A stretch of 64,000 nucleotides of DNA from the NCBI GenBank assembly GCA_026196495.1, contig JAPHSY010000039.1, positions 1 to 64,000 of the forward strand. Reading direction: 5' to 3'. Positions within the stretch are counted from its first letter, which is position 1. Each line of letters opens with the position of its first letter. The stretch comes from Magnetovibrio sp. Its GTDB lineage: Bacteria; Pseudomonadota; Alphaproteobacteria; Rhodospirillales; Magnetovibrionaceae. Positions 1 to 9,518 of this stretch are shown piece by piece. A program made the translations under genes and the position numbers. The notes beneath the pieces are model-generated. The model saw nothing but the letters and a program-made list of their open reading frames with translations, searched no databases and was not told the DNA's origin.

Positions 1-461
1 CCCCACGCACGCGCCAGGGCACCTTCCCCACGCCCCGGTTTGCCTTTAAACACGTTCAAACCCAAATTTTGCAAGGCATAGCCAAGGAAAAATAAGGCCG
101 CCAACGCCAATAAGGCCGCAGCCAACCACTTTAAGGTATCAAGCTTCATCAATTGCTGTGACGCCAAGGCCGCAATACCGCCCAAAGCCATGTAAGTGGT
201 TGCCCTCCCCAAATGATACGGCACCAATGCTCCACCTGTGAGACGGCGAAATTCGCTCATTTTATCCACAGGTATAATCTCAAGACGAGATTGCACCTGA
301 GATATGACAAATGGTCCACACATTCCAATACAATGTGTGGCTCCACCAGCGAATCCGGCCATTAACAACGCAAAAAGCAGTCCTTCGGAGCCATCAATCG
401 CGGCACTGCATTGCGAAATACCCGACAGCAGCAAACTTTCTAAAAAGATGACCTGATCCAT
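1..461 (-). CDS. sulfite exporter TauE/SafE family membrane protein (partial, runs off the left edge)
   Basis: Minus-strand reading from ATG at 461: MDQVIFLESLLLSGISQCSAAIDGSEGLLFALLMAGFAGGATHCIGMCGPFVISQ...; the THCIGMCGPF motif is typical of the TauE/SafE-like proteins found beside cco genes. Open to the window edge. Confidence 0.8.
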   Translation of the reverse strand, partial: MDQVIFLESLLLSGISQCSAAIDGSEGLLFALLMAGFAGGATHCIGMCGPFVISQVQSRLEIIPVDKMSEFRRLTGGALVPYHLGRATTYMALGGIAALASQQLMKLDTLKWLAAALLALAALFFLGYALQNLGLNVFKGKPGRGEGALARAW

Positions 462-653
462 TTGGTGTACTTCTACCTTATTGTAATTAAAAGTCTTTAT
501 CAGGTGATTTTTTTTGTAATAAAACTGAGCATTTTTCTAGAGCCCAATTGTGGTACTGAAAAGGCATATTTGGGCTATTCAATTATTAGACTGACCTAAA
601 TTAACGTTGCAATAAACAGAAAAACAGTGTTTAAATTCGCCCGTTCGGGGGAC

Positions 654-667
654 TTGACCAATATCAA
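654..667 (+). promoter_or_regulatory. FNR/FixK-type anaerobox upstream of ccoN
   Basis: TTGACCAATATCAA, versus consensus TTGAT-N4-ATCAA (one mismatch), about 115 bp upstream of the ccoN start. Confidence 0.7.
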
Positions 668-780
668 GTGGTTAGTTTTTCCCTTTATATCAGCACTGAG
701 AATGGTCGCTCAAATCAGCATTTCGTCCAATTTCTTGAGCACTGTTCTTAGTAAGACAACAACAAGGTTGGGAGCCAGAG

Positions 781-2262
781 ATGTCTTCAGCATCCCTAGC
801 AAGTTCAGCTGCCTCAGATACGCCGACGTACTATGACGATCTTATTAAAAAGTTCGTTATTGCTGCGGCGTTCTGGGGTTTAGCTGGTTTCCTGGCAGGC
901 GATTTGATCGCTTGGCAGTTGGCCTTCCCGGTCCTCAATTTGGATCTGGAATGGACCACATTTGGGCGCTTGCGTCCTCTTCACACGTCGGCGGTGATTT
1001 TTGCCTTCGGCGGTAACATTCTTATCGGTTCGTCCCTTTATGTGGTGCAACGCACTTGCCGCGCATCGCTGTTTGGCGGCGCGGGCTTAGGTAACTTCAT
1101 TTTCTGGGGTTATCAGCTGTTCATCGTTTTGGCAGCAACCGGCTATCTGCTGGGTATCACCCAGGGCAAAGAGTATGCAGAACCGGAATGGTACGTTGAT
1201 CTGTGGCTGACTGTTATCTGGGTTCTGTACCTGGTTCAGTTCGGCGGTACGATCGTCAAACGTTCCGAGCCGCATATCTATGTCGCCAACTGGTTCTTCT
1301 TGGCATTCATTATTACCGTCGCCATGCTGCACTTGGGCAACAATGCCACGGTGCCGACATTATTCTTCGGCGGTGAATTCACCAAGAGCTACATCGTATG
1401 GGCAGGCGTCCAAGACGCAATGACCCAATGGTGGTACGGCCACAACGCTGTGGGCTTCTTCCTGACGGCTGGTTTCTTAGGCATGATGTACTACTTCGTG
1501 CCGAAACAAGCAGAACGTCCGGTTTATTCCTACCGCTTGTCGGTTATCCACTTCTGGGCTTTGACATTCCTCTACATCTGGGCTGGTCCCCACCACTTGC
1601 ACTACACGGCGTTGCCCGATTGGGTGCAAACCTTGGGCATGACCTTCTCCGTGATGCTATGGATGCCGTCCTGGGGTGGCATGATCAACGGTGTGATGAC
1701 CCTGTCCGGTGCTTGGCACAAGCTGCGCACTGACCCGGTCTTGCGCTTCATGGTCGCTTCCGTTGGTTTCTACGGTATGTCCACGTTCGAAGGTCCTCTT
1801 ATGTCTGTGAAAGCTGTGAACTCTCTCAGCCACTACACGGATTGGACCGTCGGTCACGTGCACGCTGGTGCATTGGGTTGGAACGCACTGATTTCCTTCG
1901 GCGTTATGTACTTCCTGGTACCGGTTCTTTGGAACCGTGAACGTCTGTACTCACTGCGTTTGGTGAACACCCACTTCTGGGTTTCCACCATTGGTATCGT
2001 TCTGTACATCGCTTCCATGTGGGTTTCCGGCATTATGCAGGGCCTGATGTGGCGTACATACGATAGCCTTGGTTTCTTGCAGTACTCGTTCATCGAAACC
2101 GTTGAAGCTATGCACCCGTATTACATCATCCGTGCGACGGGCGGCCTGCTCTTCATCATCGGTGCTGTAATCATGATCTACAACCTGTGGCGTACCGCCC
2201 GTGGCGACATCCGTGATGAAGCTCCGATCGGCCTCGACACTCAATCTGCAGCAGCTGAATAA
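781..2262 (+). CDS. ccoN: cytochrome c oxidase, cbb3-type, subunit I
   Basis: 493 aa; heme-copper oxidase subunit I motifs ([56 protein letters not shown]); followed by ccoO. Confidence 0.97.
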   Translation: MSSASLASSAASDTPTYYDDLIKKFVIAAAFWGLAGFLAGDLIAWQLAFPVLNLDLEWTTFGRLRPLHTSAVIFAFGGNILIGSSLYVVQRTCRASLFGGAGLGNFIFWGYQLFIVLAATGYLLGITQGKEYAEPEWYVDLWLTVIWVLYLVQFGGTIVKRSEPHIYVANWFFLAFIITVAMLHLGNNATVPTLFFGGEFTKSYIVWAGVQDAMTQWWYGHNAVGFFLTAGFLGMMYYFVPKQAERPVYSYRLSVIHFWALTFLYIWAGPHHLHYTALPDWVQTLGMTFSVMLWMPSWGGMINGVMTLSGAWHKLRTDPVLRFMVASVGFYGMSTFEGPLMSVKAVNSLSHYTDWTVGHVHAGALGWNALISFGVMYFLVPVLWNRERLYSLRLVNTHFWVSTIGIVLYIASMWVSGIMQGLMWRTYDSLGFLQYSFIETVEAMHPYYIIRATGGLLFIIGAVIMIYNLWRTARGDIRDEAPIGLDTQSAAAE

Positions 2263-2277
2263 GGGAGGATAATTATC

Positions 2278-2997
2278 ATGCAAACTCTGCTTGAACGTAA
2301 CGTTGTCCTTCTGTCGATTGTTACCTTAATTACGGCAGCAATCGGTGGCTTGGTGCAGCTTGTTCCGCTTTACACGATGGAAAGCACCATCGAGAAAGTG
2401 GATGGAATGCGTCCGTACTCTCCGCTCGAACTGGCGGGCCGGAACATTTATGTGCGTGAAGGTTGCTATCTTTGCCACAGCCAAATGATCCGTCCGTTCC
2501 GTGATGAAGTGGAACGTTATGGCCACTACTCTTTGGCTGCGGAAAGCATGTACGATCACCCGTTCCAATGGGGTTCTAAGCGTACCGGTCCGGACCTTGC
2601 TCGCGTAGGCGGCAAGTACTCCAACGACTGGCACGTGGCTCACTTGATCAATCCGCGCGAAGTTGTGCCGGAATCGATCATGCCGGGCTATCCGTTCCTC
2701 GCTGGCCGTGAACTGTCCACCAAAACAATTGCAGCCGATATGCAAACGCTGCGTGTTGTTGGTACGCCGTACACAGATGATCAAATCAAAAATGCCGAAG
2801 CTGACATGCTCGCCCAAGCCAATCCCAATGCGGATGGTGCGGAAGACACTGAAGCTCGCTACCCGAAGGCAGTGATTGGCAACTTTGATGGTGATGTATC
2901 GGTCTTAACCGAGATGGATGCCCTGGTGGCATATCTCCAAATGATGGGTACGCTTGTGGACACCACGTCCTACAAGACGAACTCGGACGGGAGGTAA
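2278..2997 (+). CDS. ccoO: cytochrome c oxidase, cbb3-type, subunit II (monoheme)
   Basis: 239 aa; N-terminal [28 protein letters not shown] heme motif. Confidence 0.97.
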   Translation: MQTLLERNVVLLSIVTLITAAIGGLVQLVPLYTMESTIEKVDGMRPYSPLELAGRNIYVREGCYLCHSQMIRPFRDEVERYGHYSLAAESMYDHPFQWGSKRTGPDLARVGGKYSNDWHVAHLINPREVVPESIMPGYPFLAGRELSTKTIAADMQTLRVVGTPYTDDQIKNAEADMLAQANPNADGAEDTEARYPKAVIGNFDGDVSVLTEMDALVAYLQMMGTLVDTTSYKTNSDGR

Positions 2998-2999
2998 TC

Positions 3000-3179
3000 A
3001 TGGATTTGATGACCATCACTGAATTGGCACGTTCAGCCTGGGTCGTATGGCTCACGTTGATCTTCGCCAGCATCTTGTTCTGGGCTTTTCGTCCCAAAAA
3101 CAAGAAGCGTTGGGAAGATGATGCCATGATGATCTTTAAGAACGACAAAGGTGATAAAGGAGGACATGCTCATGGCTAA
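3000..3179 (+). CDS. ccoQ: cbb3-type cytochrome oxidase subunit CcoQ/FixQ
   Basis: 59-aa ORF (below the track cutoff): MDLMTITELARSAWVVWLTLIFASILFWAFRPKNKKRWEDDAMMIF...; single TM; sits between ccoO and ccoP. Confidence 0.92.
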   Translation: MDLMTITELARSAWVVWLTLIFASILFWAFRPKNKKRWEDDAMMIFKNDKGDKGGHAHG

Positions 3180-4026
3180 CATCGAACGTGATGAAGTCAG
3201 CGGTACCGATACCACTGGACACGAGTGGGACGGCCTTAAAGAGCTTAACACTCCGCTACCGCGTTGGTGGCTGTGGACCTTCTATGCAACCATTATTTAT
3301 GCCGTTGGTGCATGGGTTGTGTACCCGTCTTGGCCGACGCTGACCACGTATTGGAAAGGCACAAGTGGATATTCTTCCCGCGTGGACCTGACCAATGACT
3401 TGGCAGCTCAAACTCAAGAACGCTCTGTCTGGACCAAAAAGTTCGCAGCTTTGCCGATCACTGAGATCGCGCAAGACCGCAACTTGCAAGAGGTCGCTAT
3501 GGCTGGCGGCAAAGTTATCTTTGCTGACAACTGCGCACCTTGTCACGGTTCCAGCGGCACCGGCGCGCCGGGTTATCCGGTTCTGGCTGATGATGACTGG
3601 CTATGGGGTGGTTCCCTCGAGGAAATCGAGACCACCGTACGCTATGGCATCCGTGGTGCCCATGATGACACACGCGTCAGCGAAATGCCTGCGTTCGGCG
3701 ACGATTATCTGACAGCTGCTCAGATCAAATCCGTCGCTGGTCACGTGCTTTCACTGTCCGGTCAAGGCGCAAGCTCCGCAGAAGGTGCTGAAGTCTTTGA
3801 GAACGAGTGTGCTGCATGTCACGGTGAAAAGGGTGAAGGCGGTCGCGACTTCGGTGCTCCGAAGTTGAACGACGGTCTATGGCTCTATTCCAGTGCTGGC
3901 GATGATCTCATCGCTCAGATTTCCAAACCTAAGCATGGTGTTATGCCGACTTGGGAAGGCCGTCTGGACGATGTGTCCATCAAGCAAGTGTCCATTTATG
4001 TACACGCGCTTGGCGGTGGCGAATAA
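3172..4026 (+). CDS. ccoP: cytochrome c oxidase, cbb3-type, subunit III (diheme)
   Basis: Two CXXCH motifs (CAPCH, CAACH). The ATG at 3172 follows AAGGAGG; the track start at 3151 is less likely. Overlaps the ccoQ end. Confidence 0.96.
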   Translation: MANIERDEVSGTDTTGHEWDGLKELNTPLPRWWLWTFYATIIYAVGAWVVYPSWPTLTTYWKGTSGYSSRVDLTNDLAAQTQERSVWTKKFAALPITEIAQDRNLQEVAMAGGKVIFADNCAPCHGSSGTGAPGYPVLADDDWLWGGSLEEIETTVRYGIRGAHDDTRVSEMPAFGDDYLTAAQIKSVAGHVLSLSGQGASSAEGAEVFENECAACHGEKGEGGRDFGAPKLNDGLWLYSSAGDDLIAQISKPKHGVMPTWEGRLDDVSIKQVSIYVHALGGGE

Positions 4027-4070
4027 ACTCTCTTAGGGCACGTATTTTCGTGTCTTAGGTTACATGATGG

Positions 4071-4106
4071 GGGGGAAGATCCGGCCGGCCGGGGCTTCTC
4101 CCCTTT
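4071..4106 (+). terminator. strong GC hairpin between ccoP and ccoG
   Basis: GGGGGAAGATCCGGCCGGCCGGGGCTTCTCCCCTTTT: long stem followed by a short T run. Confidence 0.6.
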
Positions 4107-4188
4107 TCACTTCATAAATTATTGATTTTGACCTTTATAAGAAAAACACACATAAACCGAACACTAAGAATTCGAAATCGAGGACAAC

Positions 4189-5622
4189 ATGGACAACACT
4201 CCAGTTGAAGACTATCAGCCTGAAACAACAGAATTGTATGCAAAGCACAAAAAGATCTATCCGCAGAACATTACCGGATATTTCCGGACGCTAAAGTGGA
4301 AAGTATCCGGTTGGGTCATGGCATTTTACTTCCTCGTCCCTTGGATTCGTTGGGACCGTGGCGAAGGCCAACCGGATCAAGCCGTTTTGGCATCCCTAAA
4401 CCTAGGTCGCATGTACGTCTTCAATATCGAAATCTGGCCCCAAGAAGTTTACTACCTGACAGGTATTTTGGTAATTGCGGCCATCGGCCTATTTTTGGCC
4501 ACCGCTATGGCTGGCCGCGTGTGGTGTGGCTTTACCTGCTGGCAAACCGTTTGGACCGACATATTTGTCTGGGTTGAACGCAAAATTGAAGGTGATCGCA
4601 ACAAGCGCAAACGTTTCGATGCGCAGCCTTGGAATTTTGATAAAATCTGGCGCAAAACGGCCAAACAAGCCATTTGGATCGCCTTTTCGCTTCTAACTGG
4701 CGCCGGTTTCTTATTCTTCTTCAATGACGCCCCAACCACAGCAATGAATTTGTTAACAGGAACCGGCTCATATGAAGAATATGGTTTTACAGCCCTATTC
4801 GCGGGAACGACCTATATCCTCGCAGGCTTTGCTCGTGAACAAGTTTGCATCTACATGTGTCCGTGGCCGCGTTTCCAAGGCGCCATGTTTGACGAACACA
4901 GCCTGATCGTCACCTACGAAGCCTGGCGCGGTGAGCCCCGTGGCAAAGCCAAAGCGAAAGACCTTGGTGATTGCGTCGACTGTAACTTGTGCGTCAACGT
5001 CTGCCCCACAGGTATAGATATTCGCGATGGCGACCAATTCCAATGTATTGGTTGTGCCCTATGTGTGGATGCCTGTAACTCGATCATGACCAAACTGGAT
5101 CGCCCAGGTAACTTGATCACGTATGATTCTGCATCCAACCAAATGGCCCGCGAGAAAGGCCTGCCTGAGAAAAAACGCGTCATTCGTCAACGCACCATCT
5201 CATACAGCTTCCTTTTGGCTGCGGTTGCCGGCCTGATGGCGTTTGGCTTGATGAACCGTACAGAGCTTGAAATCAACGTTCAGCGGGATCGCGCACCTTT
5301 GTTTGTACAACTGTCCAGCGGTGAAATCCGCAATGGCTATACGTTCAAGCTGCTCAACATGGTCAACGTTCCGCAAACCTATACCTTGTCCATTGGCGGG
5401 CTTGAAGGTGCGCAAATATCTGTAATCAACATAGCGAAGGATCCTGTGAAACAAGTTACCCTGGAGGCTCCGGGTGATGAAGTTTCCACCTTCCGCGTGT
5501 TTGTGCGTGTTCCTCGTGATAGTCTGGATGATCGTTTCGAAGATATGGACTTCGTCCTAACCAACACCAACACTGGCGAAGTCATTGAATACGGTGCACG
5601 CTTTGCCGGGCCCGATAACTAA
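4189..5622 (+). CDS. ccoG: cytochrome c oxidase accessory protein CcoG/FixG (polyferredoxin-like)
   Basis: CVDCNLCVNVCPTGIDIRDGDQFQCIGCALCVDACNSIMTK [4Fe-4S] motifs plus N-terminal TMs. Confidence 0.96.
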   Translation: MDNTPVEDYQPETTELYAKHKKIYPQNITGYFRTLKWKVSGWVMAFYFLVPWIRWDRGEGQPDQAVLASLNLGRMYVFNIEIWPQEVYYLTGILVIAAIGLFLATAMAGRVWCGFTCWQTVWTDIFVWVERKIEGDRNKRKRFDAQPWNFDKIWRKTAKQAIWIAFSLLTGAGFLFFFNDAPTTAMNLLTGTGSYEEYGFTALFAGTTYILAGFAREQVCIYMCPWPRFQGAMFDEHSLIVTYEAWRGEPRGKAKAKDLGDCVDCNLCVNVCPTGIDIRDGDQFQCIGCALCVDACNSIMTKLDRPGNLITYDSASNQMAREKGLPEKKRVIRQRTISYSFLLAAVAGLMAFGLMNRTELEINVQRDRAPLFVQLSSGEIRNGYTFKLLNMVNVPQTYTLSIGGLEGAQISVINIAKDPVKQVTLEAPGDEVSTFRVFVRVPRDSLDDRFEDMDFVLTNTNTGEVIEYGARFAGPDN

Positions 5623-5628
5623 GGCGGA

Positions 5629-6135
5629 ATGAAAACTATGAGTAAATCTGAACGCCAAGACGGCTGGTGGTACCCGTGGATTTTTGTTGGTGCTTTCGCC
5701 ATCATTATTTCGGTCAACGCGACCATGGCTTTTCTGGCTGTGGACACGTGGACGGGTCTGGAAACCAAAGACCACTTCAACAAGGGCAATAATTACAACA
5801 CAGTCTTAGATCAACGCACACAGCAAAAGGCTTTGGGTTGGTCCTCAGAGTTTACATATGAAAACATTGCCACAGCTGATGACCCGCGCTCTGGTCAATT
5901 CGTTCTGACCTTTAAGGCACCTGATGGCAGTGGCGTGAGCGGCCTTGCCATTCAAGCCCGCGCTGTCCGTCCCACCCACGAAGGGTATGATCAAGACTTG
6001 GTCTTCACCGCCCGTGGAAAAGGCGTTTATATTGCCAATGCGACATTGCCCCTAAAAGGGCTATGGGAACTTCGCTTCCGCGCCAATCGTGCGGATGAGG
6101 TTTATATCGAAAGACAAAGGGTCGAGGTCCGGTAA
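5629..6135 (+). CDS. ccoH: FixH family protein CcoH
   Basis: 168 aa, N-terminal TM, between ccoG and ccoI; WWYPWIFVGAFAIIISVNATMAFLA. Confidence 0.9.
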   Translation: MKTMSKSERQDGWWYPWIFVGAFAIIISVNATMAFLAVDTWTGLETKDHFNKGNNYNTVLDQRTQQKALGWSSEFTYENIATADDPRSGQFVLTFKAPDGSGVSGLAIQARAVRPTHEGYDQDLVFTARGKGVYIANATLPLKGLWELRFRANRADEVYIERQRVEVR

Positions 6136-8567
6136 TGACCGAGCCGCAAGGCAACAAGGCATCGCAAGCCACTTGCTTGCACTGTGGAGAACCCGTCCCC
6201 CCCTCTAGCTTAGGGGGGGATCAGTTTTGTTGTGGGGGCTGCCGTGCGGCTTATGAAATGATCCAAGGAATGGGGTTGGACAGTTATTACCAACGCCGCT
6301 GTCTGGACCCAGACCAGCCAACACTTCGCCCCGAAGACAATGACGCCCATTTTGATTTCCAAACCTATACCGAAACCGATGAAACGGGTATCAACACGCT
6401 TCATCTGATGGTCGAAGGCCTACAATGCGCTGCCTGTGTGTGGCTAATTGAAACGGTATTGCGCAAGCACCCTGGTGTCACATATGCCCGCATCAACATG
6501 ACCACACGCCGTTTGGTGTTGAAATGGAATGAGCAAGAAACCAACGCAGCCGACATTGTCATGGCGGTTACCCACTTGGGTTATCGCTTAGCGCCCTACG
6601 ATCCCACTTTGATTTCAGCAGAAACGCAAAAACGCGAAAAACAATTGCTCCGCGCTATGGTTGTAGCTGGATTTGCAGCAGGAAACGTCATGCTGTTTTC
6701 CGTATCTGTCTGGGCTGGACACAGCCAAGGCATGGGCGAATTTACCCGCGGTCTGATGCATTGGCTTTCCGCCCTGGTGGCATTGCCTGCCATTGCATAT
6801 TCTGCCCGTCCATTTTTCCATAGTGCCATCACTGCACTGAAGGCCGGGCGCACCAATATGGATGTACCCATTTCCCTGGCTGTGATTTTGGCATCGACCA
6901 TGAGCTTGGTCGAAACCATGCGATTGTCGGAGCACGTCTATTTCGACAGTGCCATATCTTTGGTGTTTTTCTTATTGATTGGACGCTATCTGGATAGCCG
7001 TGCACGTGGACGTGCGCGTTCTGCTGGTGAAAACTTGATGGGCCTACGTGCCCGCGCTGTCACCATCTTGTTGGAAAATGGAAAACGCGAAATTGCCCCA
7101 CCTGAAAAGCTCAAACCTGGGATGACGTTTCTCACCACTGCGGGTGAACGTATTGCTGCCGACGGGGTGGTGATCAATGGTGAAAGTGACGTGGACACGT
7201 CCCTCATCAATGGCGAAAGCATTCCCGTTCAAGCAAAACCCGGGAAACAGGTCTTTGCCGGGACCCTGAACCTCAGCGGTGCATTGACCATTGAGGTCAC
7301 GCAAACGGGCGAAGACACCTTGTTGGGTGAGATCGTCCGCCTGATGGAAGCCGCCGAAGATGCACGGGCCAAGTTTGTGGCCTTGGCCGACCGCGTTGCC
7401 CGTCTTTATGCCCCGGTGGTACACACCTTGGCTGCAGGCGCATTCTTGGGCTGGTGGTTGATTGCAGGCTTGGCATGGCAGAGCTCTTTGATGATTGCCA
7501 TTGCGGTTCTGATCATCACCTGCCCCTGTGCCCTAGGCCTTGCCGTTCCGGCAGTACAAGTGGTCGCGGGCGGACGGTTGCTTCAACGCGGCATCTTGAT
7601 GAAATCCGGCACGGCCCTAGAACGTCTTGCTACCGTTGATGTTGCCGTATTCGATAAAACCGGAACATTAACCCAAGGCATACCCGAATGGGTTAACCAG
7701 GATATGGTTTCGCTTCCAGATGCAGAACTGGCGGCATCCCTTGCCATTGCCAGCAAACATCCCCTATCACGCGCGCTAGGCCATGCCCATCCCCAAGTCA
7801 AAGCCGCCCAAGGTGTAGAAGAAGTTCCAGGATTTGGCCTTAAGCTCAACACACCAAATGGCGAAGTACGTTTGGGGCGCAGCAGTTGGTGCGGTGTCGA
7901 ACACGACCACGATGGGGCCGAAGCTGAATTGTGGTTGGCCCGCCCAGATACTGAGCCCATCCGCTTTGCCTTCAGCGACCAAATCCGCGTAGATGCCCAA
8001 GAAACCATTGCGAACCTCAAAGCCCAAGGCATTGAGGTTATACTGTTATCCGGCGACCGCGCCCCGGCAGTGAAGGCCACTGCCGAGGTAGTTGGAATTG
8101 AAGACTGGTCGGCTGGTTTGAAACCCGCCGATAAGGTTCAACACCTTCAAGGCTTGGCCGCCCAGGGCAAACGGGTGATGATGGTGGGTGATGGCTTGAA
8201 CGACGCACCAGCGCTGGCCGCTGCGCATGTATCGTTATCACCGTCCAGTGCCGCCGACGTCAGCCAAACTGCCGCTGATGTAATCTTCCAAGGTGATAAG
8301 CTGGCGCCGGTTTTGGAAACCCTGCGCGTGGCAAAGTTTGCCGATAAGCTGATTAAACAAAATTTTGCTCTGTCGTTTGCTTATAATGCCGCAACCATCC
8401 CCATGGCTTTGGCCGGGTTTGTCACACCCTTGATCGCCGCCATTGCCATGTCAACATCATCATTGATCGTGATTGGAAATTCATTACGGTTAAGCTTTAA
8501 AACGAAACGGGTGCAACCCCCGCAAATGCCCCCTGTTCCCCCGGCAGCTGTCTCAGAGGAAAACTGA
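6135..8567 (+). CDS. ccoI: copper-translocating P-type ATPase CcoI/FixI
   Basis: CPC (ITCPCALGLAVP), DKTGTLT, GDGLNDAPALAAAHVS, N-terminal HMA motif GLQCAACVWLIE. Confidence 0.97.
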   Translation: MTEPQGNKASQATCLHCGEPVPPSSLGGDQFCCGGCRAAYEMIQGMGLDSYYQRRCLDPDQPTLRPEDNDAHFDFQTYTETDETGINTLHLMVEGLQCAACVWLIETVLRKHPGVTYARINMTTRRLVLKWNEQETNAADIVMAVTHLGYRLAPYDPTLISAETQKREKQLLRAMVVAGFAAGNVMLFSVSVWAGHSQGMGEFTRGLMHWLSALVALPAIAYSARPFFHSAITALKAGRTNMDVPISLAVILASTMSLVETMRLSEHVYFDSAISLVFFLLIGRYLDSRARGRARSAGENLMGLRARAVTILLENGKREIAPPEKLKPGMTFLTTAGERIAADGVVINGESDVDTSLINGESIPVQAKPGKQVFAGTLNLSGALTIEVTQTGEDTLLGEIVRLMEAAEDARAKFVALADRVARLYAPVVHTLAAGAFLGWWLIAGLAWQSSLMIAIAVLIITCPCALGLAVPAVQVVAGGRLLQRGILMKSGTALERLATVDVAVFDKTGTLTQGIPEWVNQDMVSLPDAELAASLAIASKHPLSRALGHAHPQVKAAQGVEEVPGFGLKLNTPNGEVRLGRSSWCGVEHDHDGAEAELWLARPDTEPIRFAFSDQIRVDAQETIANLKAQGIEVILLSGDRAPAVKATAEVVGIEDWSAGLKPADKVQHLQGLAAQGKRVMMVGDGLNDAPALAAAHVSLSPSSAADVSQTAADVIFQGDKLAPVLETLRVAKFADKLIKQNFALSFAYNAATIPMALAGFVTPLIAAIAMSTSSLIVIGNSLRLSFKTKRVQPPQMPPVPPAAVSEEN

Positions 8568-8568
8568 T

Positions 8569-8751
8569 ATGGAAGTTTTACTGTATTTGATCCCCATTGC
8601 TTTGGTACTGGGCTTGGCTGGTTTGGGGGCTTTTATGTGGTCGCTGAAATCCGGTCAATTTGACGACATGGAAGGGGCAGCTAATCGCATCTTGTTTGAT
8701 GATGACATACCGCCCGCCCCTAAAAAACCAACGCCTAAATCGGACGATTAG
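8569..8751 (+). CDS. ccoS: cbb3-type cytochrome oxidase assembly protein CcoS
   Basis: 60 aa; MEVLLYLIPIALVLGLAGLGAFMWSLKSGQFDDMEGAANRILFDDD is typical of CcoS. Confidence 0.95.
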   Translation: MEVLLYLIPIALVLGLAGLGAFMWSLKSGQFDDMEGAANRILFDDDIPPAPKKPTPKSDD

Positions 8752-9518
8752 TGTCTACGAGCGTCCAGTTTTAAGGCAACCACCAATGGCACCCCGGCAG
8801 CCAACACATGTTTGATGGAATGGCCCGATGCCATACCACCCAACATCTCAAACACCCCAACATCTGCAAATTCCGTCACCTTGGCTAAGCCATAGAACAC
8901 CATGGCCCAAAGGATCATCGGCCAGGTGATCCAGTTGCGCTGATGCGGATCGGACTTTGGCCACATCCATAAAATCATTGGGATCGCAATGACAGGCAGA
9001 ATTTGCACCAACACATAAGCCCGCAAATCGTCCGTTAATCGCCAATGCAAGGCCAAACCCGCACCCAAACACACCAGGACCGGCAAAGCCACCTGTGCCC
9101 CCCACTTGGGCGCAATGCGGTCTGATATCACCGCAGCCGTCAATGCCATGAAGCCAACCGTGATCGGGATGCGGTCCCAAAACAAAGACGCATGATCCGG
9201 GGCCCAGTGATAGTAGGCCGAGCCCGGTCCGACAAAGACGATGCCGATAAAAAACACCGTTAAGGGCAAACGTGCATCACGCAGCCAACTGTCCGTCGCA
9301 ACACAGTTGGCTAAGACCCAAAGGCCATAAAATCCAATGATGGTAAACGGCAGGTTTGAAATGACATCACCAAAGTTGGGCATCCCCAACCACCCGCGCC
9401 CATCGGCAAAGTTGTGATATTCAACAGGTTGCGGGATGGGACCGGAAAATATGAACATTGCTGCGGTGATCACCGCCATCACACCACCGATAAGGAATAG
9501 CTTTTGAACGTGTGTCAT
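8748..9518 (-). CDS. ceramidase-like (alkaline ceramidase superfamily) membrane protein
   Basis: 256 aa polytopic; YHNFADGRGWLGMPNFGDVISNLPF and GPGSAYYHWAPDHASLFWDRIPIT resemble the ceramidase family. Confidence 0.75.
   Translation of the reverse strand: MTHVQKLFLIGGVMAVITAAMFIFSGPIPQPVEYHNFADGRGWLGMPNFGDVISNLPFTIIGFYGLWVLANCVATDSWLRDARLPLTVFFIGIVFVGPGSAYYHWAPDHASLFWDRIPITVGFMALTAAVISDRIAPKWGAQVALPVLVCLGAGLALHWRLTDDLRAYVLVQILPVIAIPMILWMWPKSDPHQRNWITWPMILWAMVFYGLAKVTEFADVGVFEMLGGMASGHSIKHVLAAGVPLVVALKLDARRH

Noticed and set aside
1087-2283. Antisense ORFs over ccoN and similar antisense ORFs across the track
   Set aside because: They lie entirely opposite strongly assigned conserved genes and have no recognisable domains; treated as by-products of codon bias.
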